The notes below the pieces were generated by a model. That model was not told the DNA's origin. It saw only the letters and a list, made by a program, of their open reading frames with translations, and did no database searches. A program made the position numbers and the translations under genes. Positions 1 to 7,449 of a stretch of 64,000 nucleotides of DNA are shown one piece after another; position 1 is the stretch's first letter; every line of letters starts with the position of its first letter. Location of the stretch: positions 114,621 to 178,620 of the forward strand of contig CAJTUV010000003.1 of NCBI GenBank assembly GCA_910579515.1. Reading direction: 5' to 3'. Origin of the DNA: an uncultured Hungatella sp. (GTDB taxonomy: Bacteria; Bacillota; Clostridia; Lachnospirales; Lachnospiraceae).

Positions 1-440
1 AGGGCAGAGAGGGTATGGCTTTAGGACAGTATGTGGCAGGTATGGGCTTCTCCAATGTAGGCCTTGGAATTGTTCACTCCATGGCTCATTCTTTAGGCGC
101 TGTGTATGATACCCCTCATGGCGTTGCAAACGCCATTCTCCTTCCTACTGTTATGGAATACAACGCTCCCTGCACAGGTGAGAAGTACAAGGACATTGCA
201 AAGGCCATGGGTGTGGAAGGAGTAGACACTATGAGCCAGGAGGAGTACAGGAAAGCGGCAGTGGAGTCGGTGAAGAAGCTGTCTATGGATGTTGGGATTC
301 CGGCAGATTTGAAGGAGATTGTGAAGGAAGAGGACATTCAGTTCCTGGCAGAGTCTGCTTTTGCGGATGCATGCCGCCCTGGGAACCCGAGAGACACCTC
401 TGTGGAGGAAATTATTGATCTGTACAAATCTTTGATGTAA
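1..440 (+). CDS. Iron-containing alcohol dehydrogenase, C-terminal part (5' end outside window)
   Basis: The frame is open from the window edge, so this is the last ~146 residues of a longer gene. The region starting GIVHSMAHSLGA and ending in a TPHG motif is the metal-binding second signature of group III iron-dependent alcohol dehydrogenases. It resembles FucO (lactaldehyde:propanediol oxidoreductase) and 1,3-propanediol dehydrogenase most closely. Such enzymes are about 380 residues long and use NAD(H) with an Fe2+ held by Asp and His residues. The substrate cannot be assigned without the N-terminal half. The ATG at 15 is internal to the domain, not a start. The gene is closed by a strong terminator directly after the stop. 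Confidence 0.88.
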   Translation, partial: GREGMALGQYVAGMGFSNVGLGIVHSMAHSLGAVYDTPHGVANAILLPTVMEYNAPCTGEKYKDIAKAMGVEGVDTMSQEEYRKAAVESVKKLSMDVGIPADLKEIVKEEDIQFLAESAFADACRPGNPRDTSVEEIIDLYKSLM

Positions 441-441
441 G

Positions 442-479
442 AAAAACGGTCTCGTGGCAATGCTGCGGGACCGTTTTTA
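442..479 (+). terminator. Intrinsic terminator of the alcohol dehydrogenase gene
   Basis: A perfect 9-bp stem (AAAACGGTC with GACCGTTTT) flanks a 19-base interval and runs into a T-tract, starting two bases after the stop codon. Confidence 0.85.
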
Positions 480-546
480 TAGTCGCCTTGCTGCGGGGGC
501 GTTTCTAATGAGTGGAAGTTCCCGATCCGCCCTAGTGATGGGAAGA

Positions 547-575
547 TTGATATTGTTCCGAAAATGGAGTATAAT
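547..575 (+). promoter_or_regulatory. Orphan sigma-A-like promoter
   Basis: TTGATA (547-552), a 17-bp spacer and TATAAT (570-575) form a near-consensus promoter on the plus strand. No plus-strand gene follows. Transcription would start near 582, pass a short hairpin (aaagcgagg with cctcttt) and continue antisense into the ECF S-component gene. It may be a remnant, a small-RNA promoter or chance. Confidence 0.4.
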
Positions 576-642
576 GTTTTGGAAAGCGAGGTGTCCTCTT
601 TCTGTATATGACAGTAAAACAAGCCCAGAGAAATGGGGATAT

Positions 643-1128
643 TCACAAAAGGCAGTAATGCAAAACCTGCCTGACCGGACGAAATAAAAACAATGCAATC
701 ACCAGGTTACTGGCTCCATGAATTAGGTCAAAGGAAAGTCCGTTAGTCCAATAGACAAACGCTGCGCTAAATCCCCCGGCCAGATAGGGAATGGAGCATA
801 AAAGCCCAAAACCTAATCCAAAGCCGCAGGAGAGGAAGGCATAGCCCCAGTCCGGTGCATGAAACTTTCTTAAAACCCAGGTCAGTCCGGCCAGAACCGG
901 CCACAGATAGAGATAGGAGACCCACCAGATTCCAAAACCGTATAGTATGCCTTCCAAAAGCGTAAAGGCAGTCAAAATCGGAATCACTCGTTTCCCTAAA
1001 ACCAGGGTATAGGTTATGACAAATAAGGATACCAGCTCAATATTGGGGAGATAACCAATAGCGACTTGGGACACAAATAACAGTGCTGTAAGAAGTCCAT
1101 CTACTGCCAAACGGCGGCTTTCCTTCAT
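643..1128 (-). CDS. ECF transporter S component (substrate-binding membrane subunit)
   Basis: A 161-residue, very hydrophobic protein with about five to six membrane segments, the usual size of an energy-coupling-factor S component. S components bind a vitamin or metal in the membrane and are powered by a shared EcfA-EcfA'-EcfT module, which is not in this window. The start codon overlaps the stop of the upstream DUF4430 gene by four bases (ATGA), so the two are translationally coupled. DUF4430 partners are common beside ECF S components in Clostridia. The ligand is not identifiable from sequence; cobalamin-type ligands are sometimes proposed for such pairs, which is inference here. No clear terminator was seen behind it. 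Confidence 0.75.
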   Translation of the reverse strand: MKESRRLAVDGLLTALLFVSQVAIGYLPNIELVSLFVITYTLVLGKRVIPILTAFTLLEGILYGFGIWWVSYLYLWPVLAGLTWVLRKFHAPDWGYAFLSCGFGLGFGLLCSIPYLAGGFSAAFVYWTNGLSFDLIHGASNLVIALFLFRPVRQVLHYCLL

Positions 1129-1550
1129 GAGGCCTCTCCTCTGGTATAAACCAGACGGTAATGTTCTCCATCCTGAACCGGCTGCTTGCTGACTCCATAA
1201 TTGCAGGGCGTGTCCTCAAGGAGAATGGACCAGTAAGCTCCATGTTTCATGTAATCTGCTTCTACCCCGTTGACGGTGAGAATCATTAATCCAAAAGGTT
1301 CTGAGCGAGAGCCGTCTATGACTAATCCATCCATATCGGAGATGGCTTGTTCCAGATAGATGGCTTGGGTTTGAGCGGTATAGGTTTCTTTAGTGGAATC
1401 TTCATAGATCACCTCCACAGTAATTTTTTTGCTCCCCGCTGTAGTAAGAGGGCGGGATTTCAGGTAGAGCAGGGAAAGCCCCAGAGCAATCAGACAAAAG
1501 ATTACGATACAAATCATGAGATTCTTTTTTTCTTTTTTCTTTGGATTCAT
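1125..1550 (-). CDS. Membrane-anchored DUF4430 domain protein
   Basis: A 141-residue protein with a lysine-rich N-terminus, one membrane anchor (about residues 10-29) and an extracellular domain. The domain's C-terminal part (GAYWSILLED, then NYG and DGEHYRLVYT) is typical of DUF4430, a fold related to the ligand-binding C-terminal domain of transcobalamin/intrinsic factor. It is likely an extracellular ligand-capturing or accessory subunit of the ECF transporter encoded just downstream (4-base overlap). A good ribosome binding site (GGAAAGGAG) precedes the ATG. Its promoter overlaps the divergent promoter of the sirtuin-like operon. Confidence 0.72.
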   Translation of the reverse strand: MNPKKKEKKNLMICIVIFCLIALGLSLLYLKSRPLTTAGSKKITVEVIYEDSTKETYTAQTQAIYLEQAISDMDGLVIDGSRSEPFGLMILTVNGVEADYMKHGAYWSILLEDTPCNYGVSKQPVQDGEHYRLVYTRGEAS

Positions 1551-1577
1551 TTATGAATACTCCTTTCCTTTGCGACT

Positions 1578-1606
1578 ATTTTATCATTGTCAATTCTGAT
1601 TTTCAA
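1578..1606 (-). promoter_or_regulatory. Promoter of the DUF4430/ECF pair
   Basis: On the minus strand TTGAAA (1606-1601), a 17-bp spacer and TAAAAT (1583-1578) match the sigma-A consensus at five of six positions each. It interlocks with the divergent plus-strand promoter at 1587-1615, so RNA polymerase cannot occupy both at once. Confidence 0.7.
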
Positions 1607-1615
1607 CTCTATAAT
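1587..1615 (+). promoter_or_regulatory. Promoter of the sirtuin-hisHF-ung-uppP operon
   Basis: TTGTCA (1587-1592), a 17-bp spacer and a perfect TATAAT (1610-1615). Transcription would begin near 1622, leaving a 30-base leader before the ATG at 1652. Confidence 0.75.
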
Positions 1616-1651
1616 AAAGGGAAAGTATATGGACAAAAGAAAGGTGACTGT

Positions 1652-2398
1652 ATGGCAGAGGAATTAAAAGGTTTTAGGGTGAAACGAATCTCACAGGCAG
1701 ACAGTGAGAAAGGGCTATGGGAGTTTGATTCGTTTGGGGAGCGTCTTAAGAATGCCAGTAAGGTATTAATTGGGATCGGAGGAGAATGGTGCAAAAAGGA
1801 TAAAGGGCGGATTGGAACTGGATATGAGGCTTTGTATGAGCTTGTGAAGGGAAAGGACTACTTTGTTGTCACTACCAATACGGACGCCGTGATTTTTGAT
1901 TCTTTGTTGGAGAGCGACCGGATTGTGGCGCCGTGCGGAAATGTGACATGGCGTCAATGTTCAGAGTCTTGTACGAAGGATATTTGGGAGCAGGGGGAGA
2001 TTGCGGATGATATTTGTCCCTATTGTGGCGCGCCTCTAACGGGGAACACCATGGAGGCAAAGGAATATATTGAGGAGGGATATCTGCCTCAGTGGAGGAA
2101 GTACACTGGGTGGCTGGCTGGGACTATGAATCGGGGACTTTTGATTTTGGAGCTGGGAGAAGGTTTTCGGATGCCAGAGGTGATTCGATGGCCTTTTGAG
2201 AGAACAGTGCAATATAATAAAAAAGCCTTTCTGTACAGGGTCAATCAGACGTTTGCTCAGTTGGCAGAAGGGATTGGAGACAGAGCAGTTTCTGTGAAGG
2301 AGAACTCTGTAGAATGGGTGTTGTCTAATCAGGAAACGTATGCTAAAATGTTGAAAAACTGGGAAAAAGAGAAGGAAAACTATGACGGCAATCGTTGA
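1652..2398 (+). CDS. Sirtuin-like (Sir2-family) protein with unusual active site
   Basis: A 248-residue soluble protein. The start at 1652 is chosen because it has a ribosome binding site (AAGGTGA) and lies downstream of the promoter; the frame is open further upstream. Sir2-family marks are the NAD-pocket TTNTD (74-78), a four-cysteine zinc ribbon (C103, C107, C122, C125) and the LELGEGF...IRWPFE segment (166-183). The canonical GAGxS...GIPDFR loop is replaced by GIGGEW (41-46), and the position of the catalytic His of the HG motif appears to be Cys95 (PCGN). It is therefore probably an NAD-binding sirtuin relative, but deacetylase activity is doubtful. The gene overlaps hisH by 17 bases. 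Confidence 0.75.
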   Translation: MAEELKGFRVKRISQADSEKGLWEFDSFGERLKNASKVLIGIGGEWCKKDKGRIGTGYEALYELVKGKDYFVVTTNTDAVIFDSLLESDRIVAPCGNVTWRQCSESCTKDIWEQGEIADDICPYCGAPLTGNTMEAKEYIEEGYLPQWRKYTGWLAGTMNRGLLILELGEGFRMPEVIRWPFERTVQYNKKAFLYRVNQTFAQLAEGIGDRAVSVKENSVEWVLSNQETYAKMLKNWEKEKENYDGNR

Positions 2399-3002
2399 TT
2401 ATGATGCAGGGAATTTAAAAAGTGTGGAGAAGGCCCTGACCTATTTGGGAGAAGAAGCGGTTATCACCAGAGACTGCGGGGAGATTTTGTCTGCAGATCG
2501 GGTGATTTTGCCGGGAGTGGGAGCCTTTGGCGATGCTATGGACAAACTGAGTCAGTATAAAATGGATGAGGTCCTCTATCAGGTGGTGGAGAAAAACATT
2601 CCCCTTCTTGGCATCTGTCTGGGACTTCAGCTTCTATTTGAAAGCAGCCAGGAAAGCCCTGAAGTCAGGGGGCTTGGCATTTTAAAAGGGAAGATTCTTC
2701 GGATTCCTGAGACTTCGGGTCTTAAAATTCCTCATATGGGATGGAACTCCCTAAATATCAGGGAGGGGGGCAGGCTGTTTGACGGTGTCCGTCAGGGAGA
2801 GTATGTGTATTTTGTCCATTCCTACTATCTCAGTGCGGACAATGAAATGGTGGTGGCGGCTACCACAGAATATGGAGTCACAATTCATGCTGCAGTGGAA
2901 GCAGGGAATGTATATGCCTGTCAGTTCCACCCGGAAAAGAGCAGCGAGACAGGTCTTAAGATTCTGAAGAATTTTGTGGAGAAGACAGGCTGCGGAAATT
3001 AG
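2382..3002 (+). CDS. hisH: Imidazole glycerol phosphate synthase, glutaminase subunit
   Basis: HisH hydrolyses glutamine and passes ammonia through HisF, where PRFAR is converted to imidazole glycerol phosphate and AICAR (histidine biosynthesis). The 206-residue length is normal. The class I amidotransferase triad is visible: nucleophile Cys79 in LGICLGLQ, and His183 and Glu185 in QFHPE. The ATG at 2382 lies inside the end of the sirtuin-like gene (17-base overlap) and follows GAGAAGGAAA. hisF starts 17 bases after the stop, matching the fixed HisH-HisF stoichiometry. The other early histidine genes are not next to it. Confidence 0.96.
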   Translation: MTAIVDYDAGNLKSVEKALTYLGEEAVITRDCGEILSADRVILPGVGAFGDAMDKLSQYKMDEVLYQVVEKNIPLLGICLGLQLLFESSQESPEVRGLGILKGKILRIPETSGLKIPHMGWNSLNIREGGRLFDGVRQGEYVYFVHSYYLSADNEMVVAATTEYGVTIHAAVEAGNVYACQFHPEKSSETGLKILKNFVEKTGCGN

Positions 3003-3019
3003 CGTGACAGGAGGAGCGT

Positions 3020-3799
3020 ATGCATACAAAACGGATTATCCCATGTTTGGACGTCCATGAAGGCAGAGTAGTAAAAGGCGTGAATTTTGTTAATTTGCGA
3101 GATGCGGGAGATCCAGTGGAGATCGGAGCGGCTTATGATAAAGCAGGAGCGGACGAGTTGGTCTTTCTTGACATAACTGCTTCCTCAGATAATCGGGCGA
3201 CCGTAGTAGATATGGTGCGAAGAGTGGCCAAGACCGTGTTTATTCCCTTTACGGTAGGCGGAGGAATCCGTACGGTAGAGGATTTTCGTATGCTTTTAAG
3301 AGAAGGCGCGGATAAGATATCCATTAATTCTTCTGCTATCAACACGCCCAGCCTGATTTGCGCGGCGGCGGATAAATTTGGAAGGCAGTGCGTGGTAGTG
3401 GCTATTGATGCAAGACGCAGAAGCGACGGCACAGGCTGGAACGTGTACAAGAATGGAGGGCGGATTGACACAGGACTGGATGCAGTTTCCTGGGCTATGG
3501 AAGCAGACCGCCTGGGGGCAGGGGAGATTTTATTAACCAGTATGGACTGCGACGGGACAAAGGCTGGGTATGACAATGAACTGACCAGATTGATTGCAGA
3601 GAATGTGTCAGTTCCGGTAATCGCTTCCGGCGGTGCAGGGACGAAGGAACATTTTTATGATGCATTGACAAAAGGGAAGGCGGACGCGGCTTTAGCCGCT
3701 TCTCTGTTTCATTACAAAGAGCTGGAAATTGACGATTTGAAACGGTATCTGGCAGGCAGAGGCGTTTCGGTTCGTTTATCAAAAATACAAGGAGGATGA
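3020..3799 (+). CDS. hisF: Imidazole glycerol phosphate synthase, cyclase subunit
   Basis: A 259-residue (beta/alpha)8-barrel that forms the imidazole ring from PRFAR and the ammonia supplied by HisH. Both catalytic aspartates are present: Asp11 in CLDV and the Asp of AIDAR near residue 130. The glycine-rich phosphate-binding motifs VGGGIR and ASGGAG are also present. A GGAGGAG ribosome binding site precedes the ATG. Its stop is separated from the ung start by one base, so co-transcription and coupling with ung are likely. Confidence 0.97.
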   Translation: MHTKRIIPCLDVHEGRVVKGVNFVNLRDAGDPVEIGAAYDKAGADELVFLDITASSDNRATVVDMVRRVAKTVFIPFTVGGGIRTVEDFRMLLREGADKISINSSAINTPSLICAAADKFGRQCVVVAIDARRRSDGTGWNVYKNGGRIDTGLDAVSWAMEADRLGAGEILLTSMDCDGTKAGYDNELTRLIAENVSVPVIASGGAGTKEHFYDALTKGKADAALAASLFHYKELEIDDLKRYLAGRGVSVRLSKIQGG

Positions 3800-3800
3800 C

Positions 3801-4481
3801 ATGGCAGCATTAGAAAATGATTGGGTTTTGGCAATCGGAGAGGAATTTAAGAAACCATATTATAAACAGTTGTATGAATTTGTGAAAGAAGAGTACAATA
3901 CCAGGGTGATTTATCCGCCTTCTGAGGATATTTTTAACGCCCTCCATTTGACTCCGTTAAAGGAAGTGAAGGTTCTGATTTTAGGCCAGGACCCTTATCA
4001 CAATGTAAAACAGGCTCACGGCCTGTCGTTTTCGGTGCTGCCAGAGCAAAAAAGGATTCCGCCGTCTTTACAAAATATTTATCAGGAGCTTTCTGATGAT
4101 TTGGGCTGCTACGTTCCTGACAATGGTTATCTGGAAAAGTGGGCCAGACAGGGCGTTCTGCTTTTGAATACCGTATTGACCGTTCGGGCGCACCAGGCCA
4201 ATTCTCATCAGGGAAGAGGATGGGAGACATTTACGGATGCGATTATCAAAGCGGTGAATAGTCAGGAGCGTCCAATCGTATATATGTTGTGGGGGCGCCC
4301 TGCTCAGAGCAAGATTCCCATGCTGAAGAATCCGGATCATCTGATTTTAAAGGCGCCGCATCCAAGCCCGCTGTCTGCGGACAGAGGCTTCTTTGGATGC
4401 AGACATTTCAGCCAGGCCAATGAATTTTTGGAAAAACATGGGGTGACTCCGATTGACTGGCAGATTGAAAACATTCGGTAA
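3801..4481 (+). CDS. ung: Uracil-DNA glycosylase, family 1
   Basis: Removes uracil from DNA to start base-excision repair. The 226-residue protein has the water-activating motif LGQDPYH (Asp64), the uracil-binding block around NTVLTVR, and the C-terminal DNA-intercalation loop HPSPLSADRGF. The ribosome binding site AAGGAGG overlaps the end of hisF. Why a repair enzyme sits between hisF and uppP is not explained by function. It is probably simple operon co-residence. Confidence 0.97.
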   Translation: MAALENDWVLAIGEEFKKPYYKQLYEFVKEEYNTRVIYPPSEDIFNALHLTPLKEVKVLILGQDPYHNVKQAHGLSFSVLPEQKRIPPSLQNIYQELSDDLGCYVPDNGYLEKWARQGVLLLNTVLTVRAHQANSHQGRGWETFTDAIIKAVNSQERPIVYMLWGRPAQSKIPMLKNPDHLILKAPHPSPLSADRGFFGCRHFSQANEFLEKHGVTPIDWQIENIR

Positions 4482-4501
4482 GGACGAAAGGGGCATTTAA
4501 A

Positions 4502-5392
4502 ATGAGTTTCATAGAAGTCTTAAAGGTTCTGGTGTTTGGAATTGTGGAGGGATTTACAGAATGGCTGCCAATCAGCAGTACTGGACATATGATTCTGTTA
4601 GACGAGCTGATACACTTAAATGTGTCAAAGGATTTTAAAGATGTTTTTTTGGTGGTGATTCAATTAGGCGCGATTTTGGCGGTAGTGCTTCTATACTTTT
4701 ATAAATTGAATCCCTTTATCCGATTAAGAGGAAAAGAGCCCAAAGGCGCCGTGATTCCTTTGATGGAAAATGGGGGAAACGGAATTGGCGTAAAAATTCA
4801 CACCATGATCTTGTGGATGAAGGTGATAGTGGCCTGTATTCCGGCTGCAGTTTTGGGAATTTTAATCGACGATTGGATGGAAGCCCATTTGACAAACGCG
4901 TATGTGGTTTCTGCCACGTTAATTTTATATGGAATTTTGTTTATTGTGGTGGAAAATGTAAATTATGGAAAACGGCCGGTTGTGGAGAAGGTGGGACAGA
5001 TATCCTACAAACTGGCGTTCTATATCGGTTTATTTCAGGTGCTGTCTCTGGTGCCCGGGACCTCCAGGTCAGGAGCCACGATTTTAGGAGCCATGATTTT
5101 AGGCTGTTCCAGAGGCGCGGCGGCTGAGTTTTCGTTTTTCCTGGGGGTTCCGGTTATGTTTGGCGCCAGCTTTTTGCGGCTTATTAAGTATGGCTTCCAC
5201 TTTACCGGAGCGGAAGTGTTTATCTTGATTTTTGGTATGGTAGTCGCATTTTTGGTTTCCGTTTACTCCATAAAATTTTTGATGAGCTATATCAGGCGGA
5301 ACGACTTTAAACTATTTGGATATTATCGAATTGTGCTTGGGGTGATTGTGTTGATCTATTTTGGCGTAAGAGCGATTCTCAGCCTGATGTAA
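4502..5392 (+). CDS. uppP: Undecaprenyl-diphosphate phosphatase (BacA/UppP family)
   Basis: An integral membrane enzyme that recycles undecaprenyl pyrophosphate to the monophosphate carrier needed for peptidoglycan synthesis; it gives basal bacitracin resistance. The 296-residue protein carries both signature motifs, EGFTEWLPISSTGH (residues 16-29) and PGTSRSGAT (near 185), in a polytopic membrane context of about eight helices. It is the last gene of the operon beginning at 1652, 20 bases after ung, with ribosome binding site AAAGGGG. No terminator is evident before the convergent gene 17 bases away. Confidence 0.96.
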   Translation: MSFIEVLKVLVFGIVEGFTEWLPISSTGHMILLDELIHLNVSKDFKDVFLVVIQLGAILAVVLLYFYKLNPFIRLRGKEPKGAVIPLMENGGNGIGVKIHTMILWMKVIVACIPAAVLGILIDDWMEAHLTNAYVVSATLILYGILFIVVENVNYGKRPVVEKVGQISYKLAFYIGLFQVLSLVPGTSRSGATILGAMILGCSRGAAAEFSFFLGVPVMFGASFLRLIKYGFHFTGAEVFILIFGMVVAFLVSVYSIKFLMSYIRRNDFKLFGYYRIVLGVIVLIYFGVRAILSLM

Positions 5393-5408
5393 AGATTCGA
5401 GAAATTAC

Positions 5409-5654
5409 TTATGGGGTAAGCAGGTACGTGATCCGCTGCTGTGCTTTGGCCTCGTCCCAGCCATTAAAGCAGAACAGCTGATTTGGTTGGTGAGTATCAA
5501 ATCCGTTCTTCATCTCATTGTAGTTCTTGACATTGACCTTGAATTGTTCGTATTCAATGAAAATATCACAGTCGTATGTATTGGCCGCACTGATCAGAAC
5601 CGCAATCGGAATGGGGTAGGATTTCTGACGAATGTTGAATTCTTTTCGCAACAT
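5409..5654 (-). CDS. HPr-like protein lacking the phosphorylatable histidine
   Basis: An 81-residue protein whose length and pattern fit the HPr fold: ILISAANTYDCDIFIEYEQFKVNVKNYNEM aligns in layout with the helix 1, strand and Ser46 region of HPr, and DEAKAQQRITYLL with the last helix. The active-site block of true HPr (LHxRP) is replaced by SYPIPIAVL, so His15 is missing. It cannot carry the PEP-derived phosphate and may be regulatory, as Crh is in Bacillus, although no clear Ser46-type site is seen. A canonical HPr is encoded at 24445. The gene has its own promoter and ends convergently with uppP. The HPr assignment rests on pattern only. Confidence 0.6.
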   Translation of the reverse strand: MLRKEFNIRQKSYPIPIAVLISAANTYDCDIFIEYEQFKVNVKNYNEMKNGFDTHQPNQLFCFNGWDEAKAQQRITYLLTP

Positions 5655-5720
5655 AGTATTGGCCTCCTTACTTTAGAACCTTTCCGTTAAAGGTAGAAAG
5701 AAAATGATAGCTACAATTCG

Positions 5721-5750
5721 ATTATAACACGGATAAGGGACAAAAAACAA
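5721..5750 (-). promoter_or_regulatory. Promoter of the HPr-like gene
   Basis: Minus strand TTGTTT (5750-5745), an 18-bp spacer and a perfect TATAAT (5726-5721), about 65 bases upstream of the start codon. Confidence 0.6.
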
Positions 5751-5843
5751 GCCTATATTTAAGGAAAAATCTAAATAATTGTCGGATAATTGTAAGAAAA
5801 TCTTTTAATAAAGATTTTTTGATGTCAAAAACAGATATACGAT

Positions 5844-5890
5844 AAAAACGCCGGAAAACAGAGCGGATTCTTCTGTTCTCCGGCGTTTTT
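5844..5890. terminator. Bidirectional intrinsic terminator (mainly for the DAHP synthase gene)
   Basis: A long imperfect stem (AAAAACGCCGGA with TCCGGCGTTTTT, extended by AACAGA/TCTGTT) has T-tracts on both strands. It lies 12 bases beyond the minus-strand stop at 5902. Confidence 0.85.
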
Positions 5891-5901
5891 ATAGAAACGG
5901 G

Positions 5902-6933
5902 TCAGTTTAAACCTTCTGCGATTTCATAGATGAGGCGCTCAGAGTCTTCCCAGCCAAGACAGGGGTCTGTGATGGACTTTCCATAACAATGTTCCCCGAT
6001 TTTTTGACTGCCGGGTTCAATGTAGCTTTCAATCATGACGCCTTTGACCATTTCCTGAATCTCAAAGGAGTGGCGGCGGCTGTGGAGAACCTCTTTTACA
6101 ATACGAATCTGCTCTTTATACCGTTTGCCTGAGTTTGAGTGATTGGCATCTACGATACAGGCGGGATTTTTTAAATCCCGTTTACTGTAGAGTTCATGAA
6201 GAAGAATCAAATCTTCATAGTGGTAGTTGGGAAGGTTCTGCCCATGCTTGTTGACAGCTCCCCGTAAAATCGTGTGGGTCAGGGGATTACCCGGGGTGTG
6301 GACTTCATAGCCGCGGAAAATAAATTCATGACTGCTTTGGGCTGCTACCACAGAATTGAGCATGACAGACAAATCGCCGCTGGTAGGATTTTTCATGCCT
6401 ACCGGAACATCACAGCCGCTGGCTACAAGCCTGTGCTGTTGATTTTCTACAGAACGCGCGCCTACTGCGATGTAGGACATCAAGTCTGTCAGATACCGAA
6501 GGTTTTCTGGATATAACATCTCGTCTGCCGTAGTCAGGCCGGTCTCCTGAACCACATGCATATGCATACGTCGTATTGCGATGATGCCTTCGTACATATT
6601 GGGCTTTTTTTCTGGATCCGGCTGATGGAGAAGTCCTTTATATCCCTCTCCGGTGGTTCTGGGTTTGTTGGTGTAAACCCTGGGAATGAGAATCAGTCTG
6701 TCCTTTACCTTTTCCTGTACAGAAACCAGGCGGCTTACATAATCCAGGACAGAGTTTTCGTTATCTGCGGAACAGGGACCGATGATAACCAGAAATTTCT
6801 TACTCTCTCCAGATAGAACCTTTCGGATTTCTTCATCTCGCTTTGCCTTGATTTGCGCCAGCCCGTCAGGGAGAGGAAATTGTTCCCTGATTTCCTCCGG
6901 CGTGGGAAGTTTATTGATAAATTCAAGTCCCAT
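5902..6933 (-). CDS. aroF: 3-deoxy-7-phosphoheptulonate synthase (DAHP synthase, class I AroG type)
   Basis: Condenses PEP and erythrose 4-phosphate, the first step of the shikimate pathway. The 343-residue protein has the family motifs GPCSADNENSV (metal-ligand Cys), KPRTTGEGYKGL (PEP binding), VGARSVENQQHR, DANHSNSGKRY (metal-ligand His) and DPCLGWEDS near the C-terminus. Its length matches the feedback-regulated E. coli AroF/G/H type; which amino acid inhibits it cannot be read here, so the symbol is used loosely. The ribosome binding site is AAGGAG. It lies 14 bases behind the PH-domain gene and shares its promoter. Confidence 0.92.
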   Translation of the reverse strand: MGLEFINKLPTPEEIREQFPLPDGLAQIKAKRDEEIRKVLSGESKKFLVIIGPCSADNENSVLDYVSRLVSVQEKVKDRLILIPRVYTNKPRTTGEGYKGLLHQPDPEKKPNMYEGIIAIRRMHMHVVQETGLTTADEMLYPENLRYLTDLMSYIAVGARSVENQQHRLVASGCDVPVGMKNPTSGDLSVMLNSVVAAQSSHEFIFRGYEVHTPGNPLTHTILRGAVNKHGQNLPNYHYEDLILLHELYSKRDLKNPACIVDANHSNSGKRYKEQIRIVKEVLHSRRHSFEIQEMVKGVMIESYIEPGSQKIGEHCYGKSITDPCLGWEDSERLIYEIAEGLN

Positions 6934-6947
6934 TGTAAGTGTTCTCC

Positions 6948-7373
6948 TTAGTCTATTTTTTCTCCGTCAAAATCACAGACGCCGTCTTCGTCTATGTCCA
7001 TATGCTGATGGGTGGGAGAATCGCCGTAAAATTCTTTACCTACCACATTGCGGTGGCAGCGGCTTTCTTCCACGGCCTGAGAAATCAGATTCCGTACCAT
7101 TTTAGGTTTTGCAATATTTTTTAAAATAATTTCCGGTGTAGAATCTACCTTGGCTTTGATGATAATGTCTCCGGTTCCGAATAGTTTATGTGCCAGAGTC
7201 TGACGAAGAGTCAAATCCACAATACGATAGAGAAGAGTTTCATTGATGGTGGTGCTGAAAAAACCTTCCTGAATCATCAGACGGTCATTTTCAATATAGT
7301 ATTTTGTAAAACTGATAGGAAACCAGAGGTGGTGCTTTTTATCTTTCCATATGACATTGGTTTTCGAATCCAT
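6948..7373 (-). CDS. Bacterial PH-domain protein (YdbS/YdbT-like)
   Basis: A 141-residue protein. Residues ~10-100 look like a bacterial PH (bPH2) domain: the sequence YYIENDRLMIQEGFFSTTINETLLYRIVDLTLRQTLAHKLFGTGDI follows the YdbS/YdbT pattern (strand, strand, DI-type turn). The tail is acidic (DIDEDGVCDFDGEKID). Start 7373 is preferred over an upstream TTG because the AAGGAG site is eight bases away. No membrane segments are present, unlike YdbS. Function is unknown. It is co-transcribed with DAHP synthase, a link with no obvious meaning. Confidence 0.7.
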   Translation of the reverse strand: MDSKTNVIWKDKKHHLWFPISFTKYYIENDRLMIQEGFFSTTINETLLYRIVDLTLRQTLAHKLFGTGDIIIKAKVDSTPEIILKNIAKPKMVRNLISQAVEESRCHRNVVGKEFYGDSPTHQHMDIDEDGVCDFDGEKID

Positions 7374-7405
7374 ATGCAAAACTCCTTTTTGTTGTTGTGG
7401 TTCTT

Positions 7406-7434
7406 ATTTTAGCACGGAAAAAAAGGGATGTAAA
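7406..7434 (-). promoter_or_regulatory. Promoter of the PH-domain/DAHP synthase operon
   Basis: Minus strand TTTACA (7434-7429), a 17-bp spacer and TAAAAT (7411-7406), each five of six to consensus. It is back to back with the plus-strand promoter at 7450. Confidence 0.75.
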
Positions 7435-7449
7435 CTGAAATAAGCGGTG

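Noticed and set aside
338..646. Minus-strand ORF of 102 codons across the alcohol dehydrogenase terminator
   Set aside because: It reads antisense through a coding end and a perfect terminator, has no ribosome binding site and a low-complexity composition; treated as a shadow.
454..687. Plus-strand ORF of 77 codons after the first terminator
   Set aside because: It begins inside the terminator hairpin and upstream of the orphan promoter's start point; no ribosome binding site.
3133..3576. 147-codon minus-strand ORF opposite hisF
   Set aside because: Antisense to a conserved enzyme; Ser/Thr-rich shadow.
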